Assembly (NCBI GenBank): GCA_024279425.1
Contig: JAJRRO010000100.1
Coordinates: 85,916-149,915 of the forward strand
Length of the DNA: 64,000 nt
Direction of reading: 5' to 3'
Source: Bacteroidota bacterium
GTDB lineage: Bacteria; Bacteroidota; Bacteroidia; Flavobacteriales; Flavobacteriaceae
In this document: positions 1 through 9,511 of the stretch, in pieces
Position numbering within the stretch: position 1 is the first letter of the stretch
Layout of the letters: every line of letters begins with the position of its first letter
Program-made: the position numbers and the translations under genes
The notes under the pieces: generated by a model
What the model was told of the DNA's origin: nothing
Database searches by the model: none
What the model saw: the letters and a program-made list of their open reading frames with translations, nothing else

Positions 1-736
1 GTCCCATTCGAAGGTAAAAATCGTATGCATCTGCCTGAGGATCGTCGTAGAACCGCATTATTTTGTCCATGTACCATGGTTTTCTAGTGAGACTGTCTTT
101 TTGATAGCCAAAAACAGCAAATGCCGCCGTATAACTTTGTAAATAGGCACCCTGATGATGAAAGTCGTCAAAGAAAAAGTCCGCGATCGGGGCTTGTGGT
201 GATGAAGCTTTCAAGGCCGGATGTGCATCGATCATGCCAGCCGCGGTATAATGTCCTGGATATGAAATTCCATACATGCCTACCCTTCCATTATTGCTTT
301 TGATATTCTTGATCATCCAGTCGATGGTGTCCCATGTATCGGAGCTTTCATCGATATCCTTTTTGTTTTTTGGATTATTTCCCGGGATATTAGGTCGCAT
401 ATTGTCAAAAGTGCCATCAGACATATATCTTCCCCTTACATCCTGAAAGACTAAAATATAACCATCTCGCGTCAAGTATTTTGAAGGATAGTCGCTAATT
501 TGGTAATCTGTATAACCAGAAGCATTGTAACAAGTACGGTTCAAAAGGATTGGATATTTTTGTGATTTATCCTTTGGCGTATAGATTACTGTAAAAAGTT
601 CGGCACCATCTCGCATGGGAATCCGGTATTCGGCAAGATTATAATGCTGCCGTACAAAGAGTGAATCGGCATTTTGCGCATAAGAAGTTGAAATAATCAA
701 TACTAAAAAAAACAAATGGGTAAAACGGGTCAGCAT
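1..736 (-). CDS. CocE/NonD-type secreted hydrolase, N-terminal part (runs off the left edge)
   Basis: This is the first part of a secreted alpha/beta hydrolase of the CocE/NonD (X-Pro dipeptidyl-peptidase, S15) group. The C-terminal part lies beyond the window. Read from the ATG at 736, the protein has a Sec signal peptide of about 21 residues ending in SYAQ, then the usual opening of the family (RIPMRDGAELFTV), the strand FQDVRGRYMSDG, and a nucleophile elbow GISYPG with Ser at about residue 158. Members cleave esters, amides or Xaa-Pro dipeptides in the periplasm or outside the cell; the substrate here cannot be told. The reading frame is open throughout the visible part. The next gene upstream, a serine hydrolase, lies on the same strand 32 bases away, so the two may be cotranscribed. 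Confidence 0.85.
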   Translation of the reverse strand, partial: MLTRFTHLFFLVLIISTSYAQNADSLFVRQHYNLAEYRIPMRDGAELFTVIYTPKDKSQKYPILLNRTCYNASGYTDYQISDYPSKYLTRDGYILVFQDVRGRYMSDGTFDNMRPNIPGNNPKNKKDIDESSDTWDTIDWMIKNIKSNNGRVGMYGISYPGHYTAAGMIDAHPALKASSPQAPIADFFFDDFHHQGAYLQSYTAAFAVFGYQKDSLTRKPWYMDKIMRFYDDPQADAYDFYLRMG

Positions 737-768
737 GGTTATGTTTTTTAGGCGTTGACCAAAGTTAA

Positions 769-2058
769 TCAATTGTTGCTTTTATATGGTCCGTAAATCG
801 CATCACGAAAATTTTTATGGAGACCAATTTGGTCATAAGGGAACAATTGTACGAACAGTACCGCTGTAAGCTCATTTATAGGGTCAACCCAAAATAAGGT
901 GCTTGCTGCCCCATCCCAGAAGAATTCACCTACCACACCATTATTTTCTTCTGTAGAAGTAGGGGGTCGTAAACGTACTGCAAAGTCGATACCGAAACCA
1001 ACTTGACCTTTACTGGGTAAAAAGGACCTTTCTTCAACACTTTCATCAAGATGATTGGTTGCCATAAGTTCAACTGTTCTAGGTTTTAAAATAGAAACAC
1101 TGTCTAATGTTCCTTTGTGAACCAACATGCGAGCAAAACGCATATAATCATCCAGTGTGGAGGTTAAACCTGAACCTCCTCTAGTTAAAGGCCATTTTTC
1201 AAAATAATTAGGATAGGTATTTTCATCAGGAACCCTTGATAATTCTCCTTCTCCTTCTCTCAAATACATTGCGGCAAATCGACCACGATCATTTTCAGGA
1301 ATAAAATATCGGGTTTGTGTCAAACCCAGAGGGTCTAATACATGTTCTCTAACATATTCTTCGTACGGTTGATTGGAAATGCGTTCCACTAAAAATGCTT
1401 GAACATCTACACATGGCCCATATTCCCATTGTTCTCCTGGATGAAAGTACAGGGGAGTGGCTCCCATTTTTTCAGCCATTTGAACTAGCGTGTTCTCTCT
1501 GTTCATTGCATCGGCTTTCTCTATCAATGGCCCTAAACCCAATATATTGCTATTTCTTCCAAATCCTGCGGTATGACGAGTAATATCGCGTATGGTTATT
1601 GGGCGATTAACATCTTCAAGAACTGGATTTCCATTGGCATCTTCGCTCTTATAGACCTTCATGTCAGCAAACTCTGGCGCATATTTTGACAAGGAATCGT
1701 CCAGTTCAAATTTACCCTCCTCATACAGGGTCATAAGTGCTACCCCTGTTATAGGTTTTGTCATGGAATAAATTTGAACAATGGTATTCCGATCCATGGG
1801 TTTTTTAGCTTCCCGGTCTGCATATCCAAAAGCGTTATAATAAACTTCTTTATCTTTTTCAAAAATTAAGGCAGAAGCTCCTGCGATGTTTCCAGAATCA
1901 ACAAAGCCTTGTAATACGGAATCGATACGTTTTGTAACCGAAGTGTCAACAATAAAAGTCACCTCTTTTTCAGTAGGTTCTGTTTTATTGGAGTTCTTGC
2001 AGGCTGCAGTTCCAAAAGCTAGGAAAACGCTTAAAAGATAGATAGTTGGAAGTTTCAT
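769..2058 (-). CDS. Class C beta-lactamase-like serine hydrolase, lipoprotein
   Basis: A 429-residue serine hydrolase of the beta-lactamase class C / penicillin-binding-protein-like family (Pfam Beta-lactamase). The N-terminus is a lipoprotein signal with lipobox ending at Cys20 (FGTAAC), so it is probably anchored in the periplasm or outer membrane. The catalytic SxxK tetrad is SMTK at residues 98 to 101. The second motif, usually YxN, appears as YGP (EQWEYGPCVD, about residue 212), as in many esterase-like members, and a GGSGL segment follows near residue 290. Such proteins act as esterases, D-aminopeptidases or peptidases more often than as beta-lactamases, so I do not call it a resistance gene. 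It lies upstream of the CocE-type hydrolase on the same strand. Confidence 0.85.
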   Translation of the reverse strand: MKLPTIYLLSVFLAFGTAACKNSNKTEPTEKEVTFIVDTSVTKRIDSVLQGFVDSGNIAGASALIFEKDKEVYYNAFGYADREAKKPMDRNTIVQIYSMTKPITGVALMTLYEEGKFELDDSLSKYAPEFADMKVYKSEDANGNPVLEDVNRPITIRDITRHTAGFGRNSNILGLGPLIEKADAMNRENTLVQMAEKMGATPLYFHPGEQWEYGPCVDVQAFLVERISNQPYEEYVREHVLDPLGLTQTRYFIPENDRGRFAAMYLREGEGELSRVPDENTYPNYFEKWPLTRGGSGLTSTLDDYMRFARMLVHKGTLDSVSILKPRTVELMATNHLDESVEERSFLPSKGQVGFGIDFAVRLRPPTSTEENNGVVGEFFWDGAASTLFWVDPINELTAVLFVQLFPYDQIGLHKNFRDAIYGPYKSNN

Positions 2059-2219
2059 TATTTTTTGTTAGGCATTCAACCCAAACTTCTTAGAAGGTGG
2101 AGTTTGAATAAATGACACTTAGAATTTCGGGAAATGGGTATTTGATTAAAATTTCACTAAAGATAGTAAATACAGGCTATCTAATTCCAGCGTTGATTTT
2201 AGGAAATAATCAAAGTATT

Positions 2220-5200
2220 TTAGATGGCTTCAACGGTGTTTTTTTCAAAAGGACTTAATGCTTGAAGGGCATTGTCAACTGAATTGATATTGTCAAATGT
2301 CAACAACAATCGTAAGCCATTACGGGTCTGTTTTTCTTTCATTTTACAGATGTTCATATGCGTCTGAACAAATCGTAAGACTTCGGAGAAAGCGGGACTT
2401 TGATAAAAGCCCGACTCTTGGTCGGCTATAAAGTAACCAATGAACTTTCCCTTTCTCATTATCACTTTTTCAAGACCAATGCCATTGGCTATCCACTTTA
2501 TGCGAACAGAATTTAATAAATCGACCACTTGTGTGGGTAATTCCCCAAAACGGTCAACCAATTCAGATTCGAATTTTCGCAAAACCTCTTCCTCTTTTAT
2601 TAAGTTTAATTCGGTGTATAGATTCAATCGTTCTGTAATGTTGTTTATATAATCATCTGGGAAGAGCAATTCAAAATCAGCGTCGATTTGGGTTTCTTTT
2701 ACGAAAACCTTGTCATGGCGCCCTTCTACCTCGTCATACAGTTCTTTAAATTCATTTTCTTTCAATTCATCAATGGCCTCGGCCAATATTTTCTGGTAAG
2801 CATCAAAACCTATTTCATTGATAAAGCCACTTTGCTCACCTCCCAGTAAATCCCCTGCCCCTCTGATTTCGAGATCTTTCATAGCTATATTGAAGCCACT
2901 TCCCAGCGCGGTAAACTGTTCCAATGCCTGAATTCTTTTTCTTGCCTCTGTGGTCATCACATCATAGGGAGGCGTTATGAAATAGCAGAAGGCCTTTTTA
3001 TTACTTCTGCCCACACGGCCTCGCATTTGGTGCAGGTCACTTAATCCAAAATTATTGGCATTATTGATGAAGATGGTGTTCGCATTCGTAACATCCAATC
3101 CGCTTTCTACTATGGTGGTAGACACTAGCACATCAAACTCACCATTCATAAATGCGAGCATAAGGGTTTCCAATTTTTTGCCATCCATTTGACCATGACC
3201 TATGCCAATTTTGGCATCCGGTACCAGCCGTTGGATCATACCTGCAACTTCCTTGATGTTCTCAATCCGATTGTGAATAAAGAAAATTTGACCTCCTCTT
3301 TGAATTTCATAGGTTACCGCATCTCGAATGATTTCTTCTCCAAATCGTATCACATGACTCTCAATAGGGTAGCGGTTGGGCGGCGGGGTATTTATAACCG
3401 ACAGATCACGCGCGGCCATCAAACTAAATTGTAAGGTTCTGGGAATTGGAGTTGCTGTCAACGTCAATACATCAACCTTTTCTTTGATAGATTTTAATTT
3501 GTCCTTGACCGATACCCCAAACTTTTGCTCCTCATCAACAATTAACAGGCCAAGATCCTTGAATTTTACATTTTTATTTACCAACTGATGGGTTCCGATA
3601 ATGATATCGACCTTGCCGTTTTCAAGATTTTCAAGAGTTTCTCGTTTTTCCTTGGTGGTTCTAAATCGATTGAGGTAGGCAACCGTTACGGGCATTTCTT
3701 TGAGACGTTCCGTAAAGGTTCTGTGATGTTGAAAGGCCAAAATCGTAGTCGGCACCAATATGGCTACCTGTTTACCATTGTCCACGGCCTTAAATGCCGC
3801 CCGTATGGCGACTTCGGTCTTGCCAAAACCAACATCACCACATACAAGCCGGTCCATAGGCCGCTCACTCTGCATATCTTTCTTAATATCCTCAGTAGCC
3901 TTACTTTGATCCGGAGTGTCTTCATAGATAAAAGAAGCCTCCAATTCAAGTTGTAAATAACTGTCAGGGTCGTATTGAAATCCTTTTTCAAGCCTTCGCT
4001 TGGCATAGAGCTTAATAAGGTCAAAGGCAATTTTCTTGACCCGGGACTTGGTCTTTTGCTTTAACTTCTTCCAAGCAGCAGAACCCAATTTATATATTTT
4101 GGGCACAGCACCATCCTTGCCATTGAACTTCGAGATTTTATGCAGCGAGTGGATACTGACATAAAGAATATCGCGATCGCCGTACATTAGTTTAATGGCT
4201 TCTTGCTTTTTCCCCTCTACATCTATTTTTTGGAGTCCGCCAAATTTACCGATACCATGATCTATATGGGTGACATAATCCCCGACTTCCAACTTGTTCA
4301 ATTCCTTTAGGGTGATGGCTTGTTTTTTGGCGTATCCATTTTTAAGATGGAATTTGTGGTAACGTTCAAAAATTTGGTGATCAGTATAGCAAGCCAATTT
4401 CAAGTCGTCATCAACAAAGCCTTCAAAAATGGGAAAAACGATAGTATTGTAGTTTACATCGTGGTCAACTTCATCGAAAATATCATGAAAACGTTTGGCC
4501 TGTTGCTCCGATGCACACAGAATATAATTGGTATATCCTTTTTTGCTATTGTCATTAAGATTCTCAATCAATAGATCGAATTTCTTATTGAAAGAAGGTT
4601 GTGGTTTGGTGTTAAAAATAATTTCGTTGTTTTGTGAGGCATTAAGGGCTTCACTGGCTCCGTTCATTTCTAGCAACCCATAATCCTGTAATTGTATTTT
4701 CAACAATTTTGAATGTACGAACAAGGCTTCTGGATCGGCATGTTTTATCTCTTGGGATAGTTTCTTGAATGATTCTTCGGCCTTGGCAAAGAATGCATCC
4801 AATCGACCAAAAAGCAACTCAAGATTCTTACTGAAAACAATGGTTTTGGGCGAAATGTATTTTAAAAAACTCTCACGGGTCTCATTTAGGAATTTATTCT
4901 CTACATTGGGAATAACCGTAATACGATTTACTTTCTCGGTCGACAATTGCGTCTCCACATCAAAAGTTCGTATACTGTCCACATCATCGCCAAAAAACTC
5001 AATGCGATAAGGTTCGTCATGGGAGAATGAAAAAACGTCAACAATACCTCCTCTAACCGAAAACTCGCCAGGTTCTGTCACAAAATCAACTCGTTTGAAT
5101 TGATACTCAAAAAGAACCTCATTTAAAAAATCCAATGAAAGTGAATCATCGATTTTTATTTTTAAGGTATTCTTATCAAGTTCCTTTCGAGTTATCACTT

Positions 5201-5630
5201 TCTCAAACAGTGCATCGGGGTACGTAACAATAACAGCTGGCTTTTTTCTGGAATTAATACGGTTCAGTACTTCTGCCCTAAGTAGGACATTGGCATTGTC
5301 GGTTTCCTCAATTTGATACGGTCTTCGGTAACTTCCTGGATAAAACAAAACATCCTTTTCCCCAATAAGCTGTTCGAGATCGTTGAGGTAATAGGCTGCT
5401 TCTTCCTTGTCGTTGAAAATCAGCAAAAAAGGAAGCTCTGCATTTTTAAAGACATCTGAAATAACAAAAGAAAGTGCTGAGCCCGTTAATCCTTTTAAAC
5501 ATATTCTGATCGGGGGCGTAGGGCTTGTATTGTTTTGAGTCCCGATAGCTATAGGCAGGGCAATAGAAGTTTGCAGTTTCCGGGTTTGTGGAGACTGTGT
5601 GAACAGTTGTTGGATTGTGGACTGGGTCAA
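2220..5630 (-). CDS. mfd: Transcription-repair coupling factor Mfd
   Basis: Mfd is the ATP-driven DNA translocase that removes RNA polymerase stalled at lesions and recruits UvrA. The 1136-residue length is normal for the family. In order I see: an N-terminal UvrB-like region (residues 1 to about 400, with GSYRRPYQ), the CarD-like RNA polymerase interaction domain (LEVGDYVTHIDHGIGKFGG, about 450), Walker A GDVGFGKTE (about 600), the DEEQ box of the RecG/Mfd translocases (about 697), TATPIPRTLQ, the QMRGRVGRS motif VI (about 870), and the Mfd signature GAGDLLGGEQSG. A D7 domain closes the protein. The gene is complete and monocistronic. Small open frames antisense to it are shadows. Confidence 0.98.
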   Translation of the reverse strand: MTQSTIQQLFTQSPQTRKLQTSIALPIAIGTQNNTSPTPPIRICLKGLTGSALSFVISDVFKNAELPFLLIFNDKEEAAYYLNDLEQLIGEKDVLFYPGSYRRPYQIEETDNANVLLRAEVLNRINSRKKPAVIVTYPDALFEKVITRKELDKNTLKIKIDDSLSLDFLNEVLFEYQFKRVDFVTEPGEFSVRGGIVDVFSFSHDEPYRIEFFGDDVDSIRTFDVETQLSTEKVNRITVIPNVENKFLNETRESFLKYISPKTIVFSKNLELLFGRLDAFFAKAEESFKKLSQEIKHADPEALFVHSKLLKIQLQDYGLLEMNGASEALNASQNNEIIFNTKPQPSFNKKFDLLIENLNDNSKKGYTNYILCASEQQAKRFHDIFDEVDHDVNYNTIVFPIFEGFVDDDLKLACYTDHQIFERYHKFHLKNGYAKKQAITLKELNKLEVGDYVTHIDHGIGKFGGLQKIDVEGKKQEAIKLMYGDRDILYVSIHSLHKISKFNGKDGAVPKIYKLGSAAWKKLKQKTKSRVKKIAFDLIKLYAKRRLEKGFQYDPDSYLQLELEASFIYEDTPDQSKATEDIKKDMQSERPMDRLVCGDVGFGKTEVAIRAAFKAVDNGKQVAILVPTTILAFQHHRTFTERLKEMPVTVAYLNRFRTTKEKRETLENLENGKVDIIIGTHQLVNKNVKFKDLGLLIVDEEQKFGVSVKDKLKSIKEKVDVLTLTATPIPRTLQFSLMAARDLSVINTPPPNRYPIESHVIRFGEEIIRDAVTYEIQRGGQIFFIHNRIENIKEVAGMIQRLVPDAKIGIGHGQMDGKKLETLMLAFMNGEFDVLVSTTIVESGLDVTNANTIFINNANNFGLSDLHQMRGRVGRSNKKAFCYFITPPYDVMTTEARKRIQALEQFTALGSGFNIAMKDLEIRGAGDLLGGEQSGFINEIGFDAYQKILAEAIDELKENEFKELYDEVEGRHDKVFVKETQIDADFELLFPDDYINNITERLNLYTELNLIKEEEVLRKFESELVDRFGELPTQVVDLLNSVRIKWIANGIGLEKVIMRKGKFIGYFIADQESGFYQSPAFSEVLRFVQTHMNICKMKEKQTRNGLRLLLTFDNINSVDNALQALSPFEKNTVEAI

Positions 5631-5705
5631 CCGTTAAAATTTTAGTGAACCCCTGATTTGACAATCCGACTGTCGAAGGAGAAGTCAAATTAGATGGTTG
5701 AATTA

Positions 5706-5723
5706 ACCCCGATTATTCGGGGT
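5706..5723. terminator. Hairpin between pdeM and mfd
   Basis: ACCCCGA (5706-5712) and TCGGGGT (5717-5723) form a perfect 7-bp stem with loop TTAT. A T-rich stretch follows on the plus strand (TCTTTTCATTTTTT) but not on the minus strand, where pdeM would need it. It is a terminator-like structure of uncertain direction. Confidence 0.4.
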
Positions 5724-5742
5724 CTTTTCATTTTTTGAATTG

Positions 5743-5750
5743 CAAATATA
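5743..5750 (-). promoter_or_regulatory. Candidate -7 box for mfd
   Basis: The minus strand reads TATATTTG, an exact match to the Bacteroidota -7 consensus TAnnTTTG, about 110 bases before the mfd start. No convincing -33 element was found, so this is only a candidate. Confidence 0.3.
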
Positions 5751-5781
5751 GGCTGAACCAAATCCTTGCCCAAAAGAAGGG

Positions 5782-6414
5782 TTATATTTTTATTACTGTA
5801 CCATCAGCGATGGCGAAAACCTCGTCCTGTTTTTTTGGTTTTAAAGTATGTGCACCTGTAAATTTGCCAAAAGCGGGCAGGATAAGTTGGTTTTTGCTTT
5901 TAAAAAAACAAGGTAGCCGCAAAGACTGCTTACCGTTACCACGTATTTTGACGGCCGGATGGATATGTCCACATACATTATAATAACCTAAACGTTCTTC
6001 TGGATGATGGGTTAACAAAAGGCCTTTCGATATTATTTCGTTTTCAAGCCGTATACCTAATTCTTCGTATTTAAGGGGCGAAATAATATCATGGTTCCCT
6101 GTTATTAAGATTAATTCAGCTTTAATGGAGGAAACCCATTGTTCAAAAAACTTCCATTCGTTGTTCATATGGGAATGGAATAAATCTCCAAGGAAATAAA
6201 TGCTTTTTGGTGTAAAAAAATCAACGGATTCATTCAGCAATCCAAAATTACCGTGAATGGCATTTTGGGGAACGGCGGCCCCATATTTTCTAAAATGACT
6301 GACTTTGCCCAAGTGAACATCACTGATTATCAAAATAGATTCTTCTTCCCAAAACAGAGATCCCGAGGGATGTAGTGAGAAGTTTTGTTTCAATATTTGG
6401 ATAGTATGGGTCAT
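5782..6414 (-). CDS. pdeM: Ligase-associated DNA damage response endonuclease PdeM
   Basis: A calcineurin-like metallophosphoesterase of the PdeM type, which in many bacteria is encoded with a DEXH helicase, an exonuclease and an ATP-dependent DNA ligase and is thought to take part in DNA end repair. All metal-binding blocks are present: SDVHLGK near the N-terminus, LGDLFHS, TGNHD, LTHHPEE and CGHIHP, the HxH that closes the site. I prefer the ATG at 6414 (MTHTIQ) because family members begin just before this strand; an in-frame ATG at 6438 would add eight residues (MHFPNFVC). The helicase gene lies upstream on the same strand, separated only by a palindromic repeat, so the pair is probably one unit. 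No ligase or exonuclease gene is in the window. Confidence 0.9.
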   Translation of the reverse strand: MTHTIQILKQNFSLHPSGSLFWEEESILIISDVHLGKVSHFRKYGAAVPQNAIHGNFGLLNESVDFFTPKSIYFLGDLFHSHMNNEWKFFEQWVSSIKAELILITGNHDIISPLKYEELGIRLENEIISKGLLLTHHPEERLGYYNVCGHIHPAVKIRGNGKQSLRLPCFFKSKNQLILPAFGKFTGAHTLKPKKQDEVFAIADGTVIKI

Positions 6415-6452
6415 GCAAACAAAATTAGGAAAATGCATTGAATTCGGATTTA

Positions 6453-6483
6453 GACCTGTCAGGTTTTAGAAACCTGACAGGTC
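6453..6483. repeat. Perfect 14-bp inverted repeat between helicase and pdeM
   Basis: GACCTGTCAGGTTT at 6453-6466 is followed by a 3-base loop and its exact complement at 6470-6483. Each arm is itself partly palindromic (ACCTGTCAGGT). The structure fills the gap between two cotranscribed genes and is much stronger than an ordinary hairpin. Similar elements are, from memory, dispersed in flavobacterial genomes; this window contains only one, so its repetitive nature is inferred. It could stabilise or attenuate the transcript. Confidence 0.7.
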
Positions 6484-6490
6484 TCTTTCC

Positions 6491-8959
6491 TTACTTCTTC
6501 TTGGTTAGAATTGCCGTCATTCGTTTAATGCGGTCCGCCAATTTTTCGCTAGACAATTTTTCGCGTAATCTATCTGTTATAATTGGGAAAGAAAAAGGGG
6601 TTGGTTCTGAGCAATCTTTCAGAACGATTTCTTGTTTGGTAATACGTTCCAAGGCTAAACGCAAACGCCCTTCTTCCAACTGATGCTCAAAAGTTTCTGT
6701 AAATGCTTGTTGGTATAAAAGGTTGTCCGGTTCATAATCCTTAAAAACGTCGAACAATAATTGAGAACTACTTTGAAGATGTTTCATTTTTATGCTTTTT
6801 TCTGGATAACCGGTGAAAACCATACCACTGATTACGGCAATATCCCTAAATTTTGAACGGGCCATTTCGGTGGAATTCAGACTCCTCTGTAAATCATCCA
6901 ACAAAAAATCTGTTGTAAACAGATTATTGTCCAATACTTGTTGCATATCAATTTTTTTATCTGACAGCAGTTCAAATCCGTAATCATTGAATGCTAGGGA
7001 AAAGGTAATAGGTGAAAGCAAGCTTATACGATAACTCAAAAGACTTCCCATGGCTTCATGTACAAAACGCCCTTCAAAAGGATAAAAAATGTGATGATGA
7101 CCATCGTTGGTTTCAAAAGACTCAATTAGAAATTCATTGGGTTTCGGAACAATACTTTCTTCCCGTTGTTTATCAAAAATGGTGGACAGGGATTTTATTT
7201 CGACAGATTGTTTTGACCGGTGCAATGATGCGGAATAAAGCTCATTTCTGAGTAATTCTGACATTTGGGCCGAGAGGGTTAACCTACCACCCATCCAGCT
7301 AGGTACCTTGCTCGATTTTTTATTTGAGTTTCTTACATGTACCTGCATTTGTTTTATTCTAATAAATTCAAGATTCCTACCTGCGAAGGTGAACACATCG
7401 CCTTGGTTTAACTTGGTGATGAAAGATTCTTCAATGGTACCAATATAGCCGCCTTTTTGGTATCGAACTGATAAATGGGCATCACCGACAATGGTACCTA
7501 TTTGAAAACGGTGACGCATGGCAATTCCCCTATTGTTCACTTTAAAAAGTCCATCTTCTTCAACTTCTACCTTTTTGTATTCATCATACGCTTGCAGGCT
7601 TTGGCTACCCATAACAATGAAATTCAATAGCCATTGCCATTGTTCTTTGGTAATGGCCTGGTAACAGAAAGTCTGTTTTATTTCAGGAAATAGTTCATTG
7701 GGGTAAAAACCGTCAGAAATGGCCAAAGTCGTTAAATACTGCAATAAAACATCAAAACTATTCAAGTAAGGTATTCGGTCTTCCACCGCTTTTTCTTTTA
7801 CCGCCTGTTGCAATGCCGAAGCTTCCACAAGCTCGATGGCATGTGTGGGTAGAAAATGGATTACACTTTCTTTGCCAGGGCTATGTCCGCTACGACCGGC
7901 TCGTTGCAAAAACCTGGCAATTCCTTTAGGACCGCCTATTTGTACTACGGTTTCCACAGGTGCAAAATCGACTCCCAAATCCAAGCTTGATGTACAGACC
8001 ACCGCCTTAAGACTTTCATTACGAATGGCTTGTTCTACCCATTGCCTGGTTTCCTTATTGATACTGCCATGGTGCATAGCTATCTCACCGGCAAATTCAG
8101 GATGCTTTTCCAGAATTTTTTGAAACCAGATTTCACACTGGCTTCGGGTATTGGTAAAGAGCAAAGTGGTTTTACTTTTGTTTATTATGGGAATTACATC
8201 TTCCAACAAGCGAAGGCCTAAATGACCGCGCCAAGGAAAGGTTTCCATTTCGGCGGGGATAATACTCTTGACCGTTATTTTTTTCTTTACGTTGGCTTTG
8301 ATCATAACCGAGTTCTCGAGGGCGGGTGATTCTGGCCCTAGTAAAACCTGCATGGCTTGTTCCAAATTCCCAATTGTGGCAGAGATGCCCCAAATACGTA
8401 TGTTTTTGGCTATAGTTTTAAGCCTGGATAGACCTAATTCTGTTTGCACACCTCTCTTGGTGCCCAACAGCTCGTGCCATTCATCCACCACTATGGCAGT
8501 GCAATTTTCAAACGTTTTATCGTATCCCTTGGTCGCCAATAATAGTTGTAGACTTTCAGGGGTGGTGATGAGCAAATCGGGCATGTTTCGCTTTTGTTTG
8601 GCCCTTTCACTTGTACTTGTATCGCCAGAGCGAATACCCACGGTCAGCCCCGTTTCCAAATCACTTGCAACTCGTTCGGCCGACTGCTTTATTTCATGTG
8701 ATAATGCTCTTAAGGGAGTAATCCAAATCGCTTTTAAACCCTTTTTGTGCTTGGTCTTATAGTTGGGGTTGTTTTTAATGTAATCAAGTATAATAGGAAA
8801 CCAAAGCGCATAGGTCTTGCCACTTCCTGTTGGGGCATTCAAAAGACCGTGCTTGCCTTGTAGAAAAGCCTTCCAAGTTTGTTTTTGAAAAGCAAAAGGC
8901 TCCCAACCCTGTTGGTCAAACCAGTTTTTTGCAATGTCGTAAAGTTGCTCTTTAGTCAT
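6491..8959 (-). CDS. Ligase-associated DNA damage response DEXH box helicase (Lhr-like)
   Basis: An 822-residue superfamily 2 helicase of the Lhr type. Motif I is APTGSGKTY (about residue 40), motif II is DEWH in VVDEWHELLG, motif III is SAT in GISATIGN, and motifs V and VI are TSSLDLGVDF and FLQRAGRSGH. A C-terminal region with the Lhr winged-helix and beta-barrel core follows. In many bacteria this protein is encoded with PdeM, an exonuclease and an ATP-dependent ligase; here only pdeM adjoins it, downstream on the same strand. The role in DNA damage response is inferred from that family context. The frame is intact, and the start at 8959 fits the usual short N-terminus before motif I. Confidence 0.92.
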   Translation of the reverse strand: MTKEQLYDIAKNWFDQQGWEPFAFQKQTWKAFLQGKHGLLNAPTGSGKTYALWFPIILDYIKNNPNYKTKHKKGLKAIWITPLRALSHEIKQSAERVASDLETGLTVGIRSGDTSTSERAKQKRNMPDLLITTPESLQLLLATKGYDKTFENCTAIVVDEWHELLGTKRGVQTELGLSRLKTIAKNIRIWGISATIGNLEQAMQVLLGPESPALENSVMIKANVKKKITVKSIIPAEMETFPWRGHLGLRLLEDVIPIINKSKTTLLFTNTRSQCEIWFQKILEKHPEFAGEIAMHHGSINKETRQWVEQAIRNESLKAVVCTSSLDLGVDFAPVETVVQIGGPKGIARFLQRAGRSGHSPGKESVIHFLPTHAIELVEASALQQAVKEKAVEDRIPYLNSFDVLLQYLTTLAISDGFYPNELFPEIKQTFCYQAITKEQWQWLLNFIVMGSQSLQAYDEYKKVEVEEDGLFKVNNRGIAMRHRFQIGTIVGDAHLSVRYQKGGYIGTIEESFITKLNQGDVFTFAGRNLEFIRIKQMQVHVRNSNKKSSKVPSWMGGRLTLSAQMSELLRNELYSASLHRSKQSVEIKSLSTIFDKQREESIVPKPNEFLIESFETNDGHHHIFYPFEGRFVHEAMGSLLSYRISLLSPITFSLAFNDYGFELLSDKKIDMQQVLDNNLFTTDFLLDDLQRSLNSTEMARSKFRDIAVISGMVFTGYPEKSIKMKHLQSSSQLLFDVFKDYEPDNLLYQQAFTETFEHQLEEGRLRLALERITKQEIVLKDCSEPTPFSFPIITDRLREKLSSEKLADRIKRMTAILTKKK

Positions 8960-9038
8960 TAAAAAATACCGTTCCTTTTGCTATTTTATTTGCAATAAAA
9001 TAATCATTCGTAAACTAAAATATCACTTTTAAAAAAAT

Positions 9039-9046
9039 TATCTTTG
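9039..9046 (+). promoter_or_regulatory. Candidate -7 box for the TerB-like gene
   Basis: TATCTTTG matches TAnnTTTG, 22 bases before the ATG at 9068, a suitable distance for a short leader. The -33 box is not clear. Confidence 0.4.
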
Positions 9047-9067
9047 TTCAAACAAAATTAAGTACAT

Positions 9068-9490
9068 ATGCCCATTTTAGATTTATACAATCATAGTGAG
9101 AAACGAAGAAACTTGGCTCATTTTGCCTCAATAGCCACTTTGGCAGCTGTGGATGGAGATATCAATCCGCAGGAAATGAAGCTTTTGAACAATTTTGCCT
9201 TTAAATTGAACATTTCAGAGGCTGATTTCAAAGAGGTAATGAAGAAAGAGAATGAATATCCGATTGACCCTCCTTTTGATTCTGAGAAACGATTGGAGCG
9301 TATATTTGATTTATTCAAGATTATTTTTGCAGATCATGAAATCGATGATGAAGAAATGGTGTTATTGAAGAAGTATGCTATTGGTTTGGGCTATTCTGAA
9401 GAAAAGGCGGATACTATCATTGAAAAATCGATTGCTATTTTTATGGGTAAGATCGATTTTGAGGATTATCTCTATTTGATAAAAAAATAA
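9068..9490 (+). CDS. TerB-like helical protein
   Basis: A small (140 residues) acidic, all-helical protein resembling the TerB/DjlA fold. Two similar segments are visible: AAVDGDINPQEMKLLNNFA near residue 30 and ADHEIDDEEMVLLKKYA near residue 95, each with the acidic D-x-x-I-x-x-x-E pattern typical of the fold, which binds divalent metal in some members. There are no membrane segments, so it is probably cytosolic. The precise function is unknown; I see no other tellurite-resistance genes nearby, so a tellurite role is not implied. It converges with fbp and shares a terminator with it. Confidence 0.7.
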   Translation: MPILDLYNHSEKRRNLAHFASIATLAAVDGDINPQEMKLLNNFAFKLNISEADFKEVMKKENEYPIDPPFDSEKRLERIFDLFKIIFADHEIDDEEMVLLKKYAIGLGYSEEKADTIIEKSIAIFMGKIDFEDYLYLIKK

Positions 9491-9511
9491 AGATTTTGAG
9501 TCTCAAAAAAA

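Noticed and set aside
769..2058. Beta-lactamase resistance gene
   Set aside because: SxxK is present but the second motif is YGP and the layout fits esterase/peptidase-like class C relatives.
3588..3956. 122-codon open frame antisense to mfd
   Set aside because: It lies fully inside mfd, has no recognisable domain, and its form follows mfd codon use.
9068..9490. Tellurite resistance gene
   Set aside because: Only the TerB-like fold is shared; no other ter genes are nearby.
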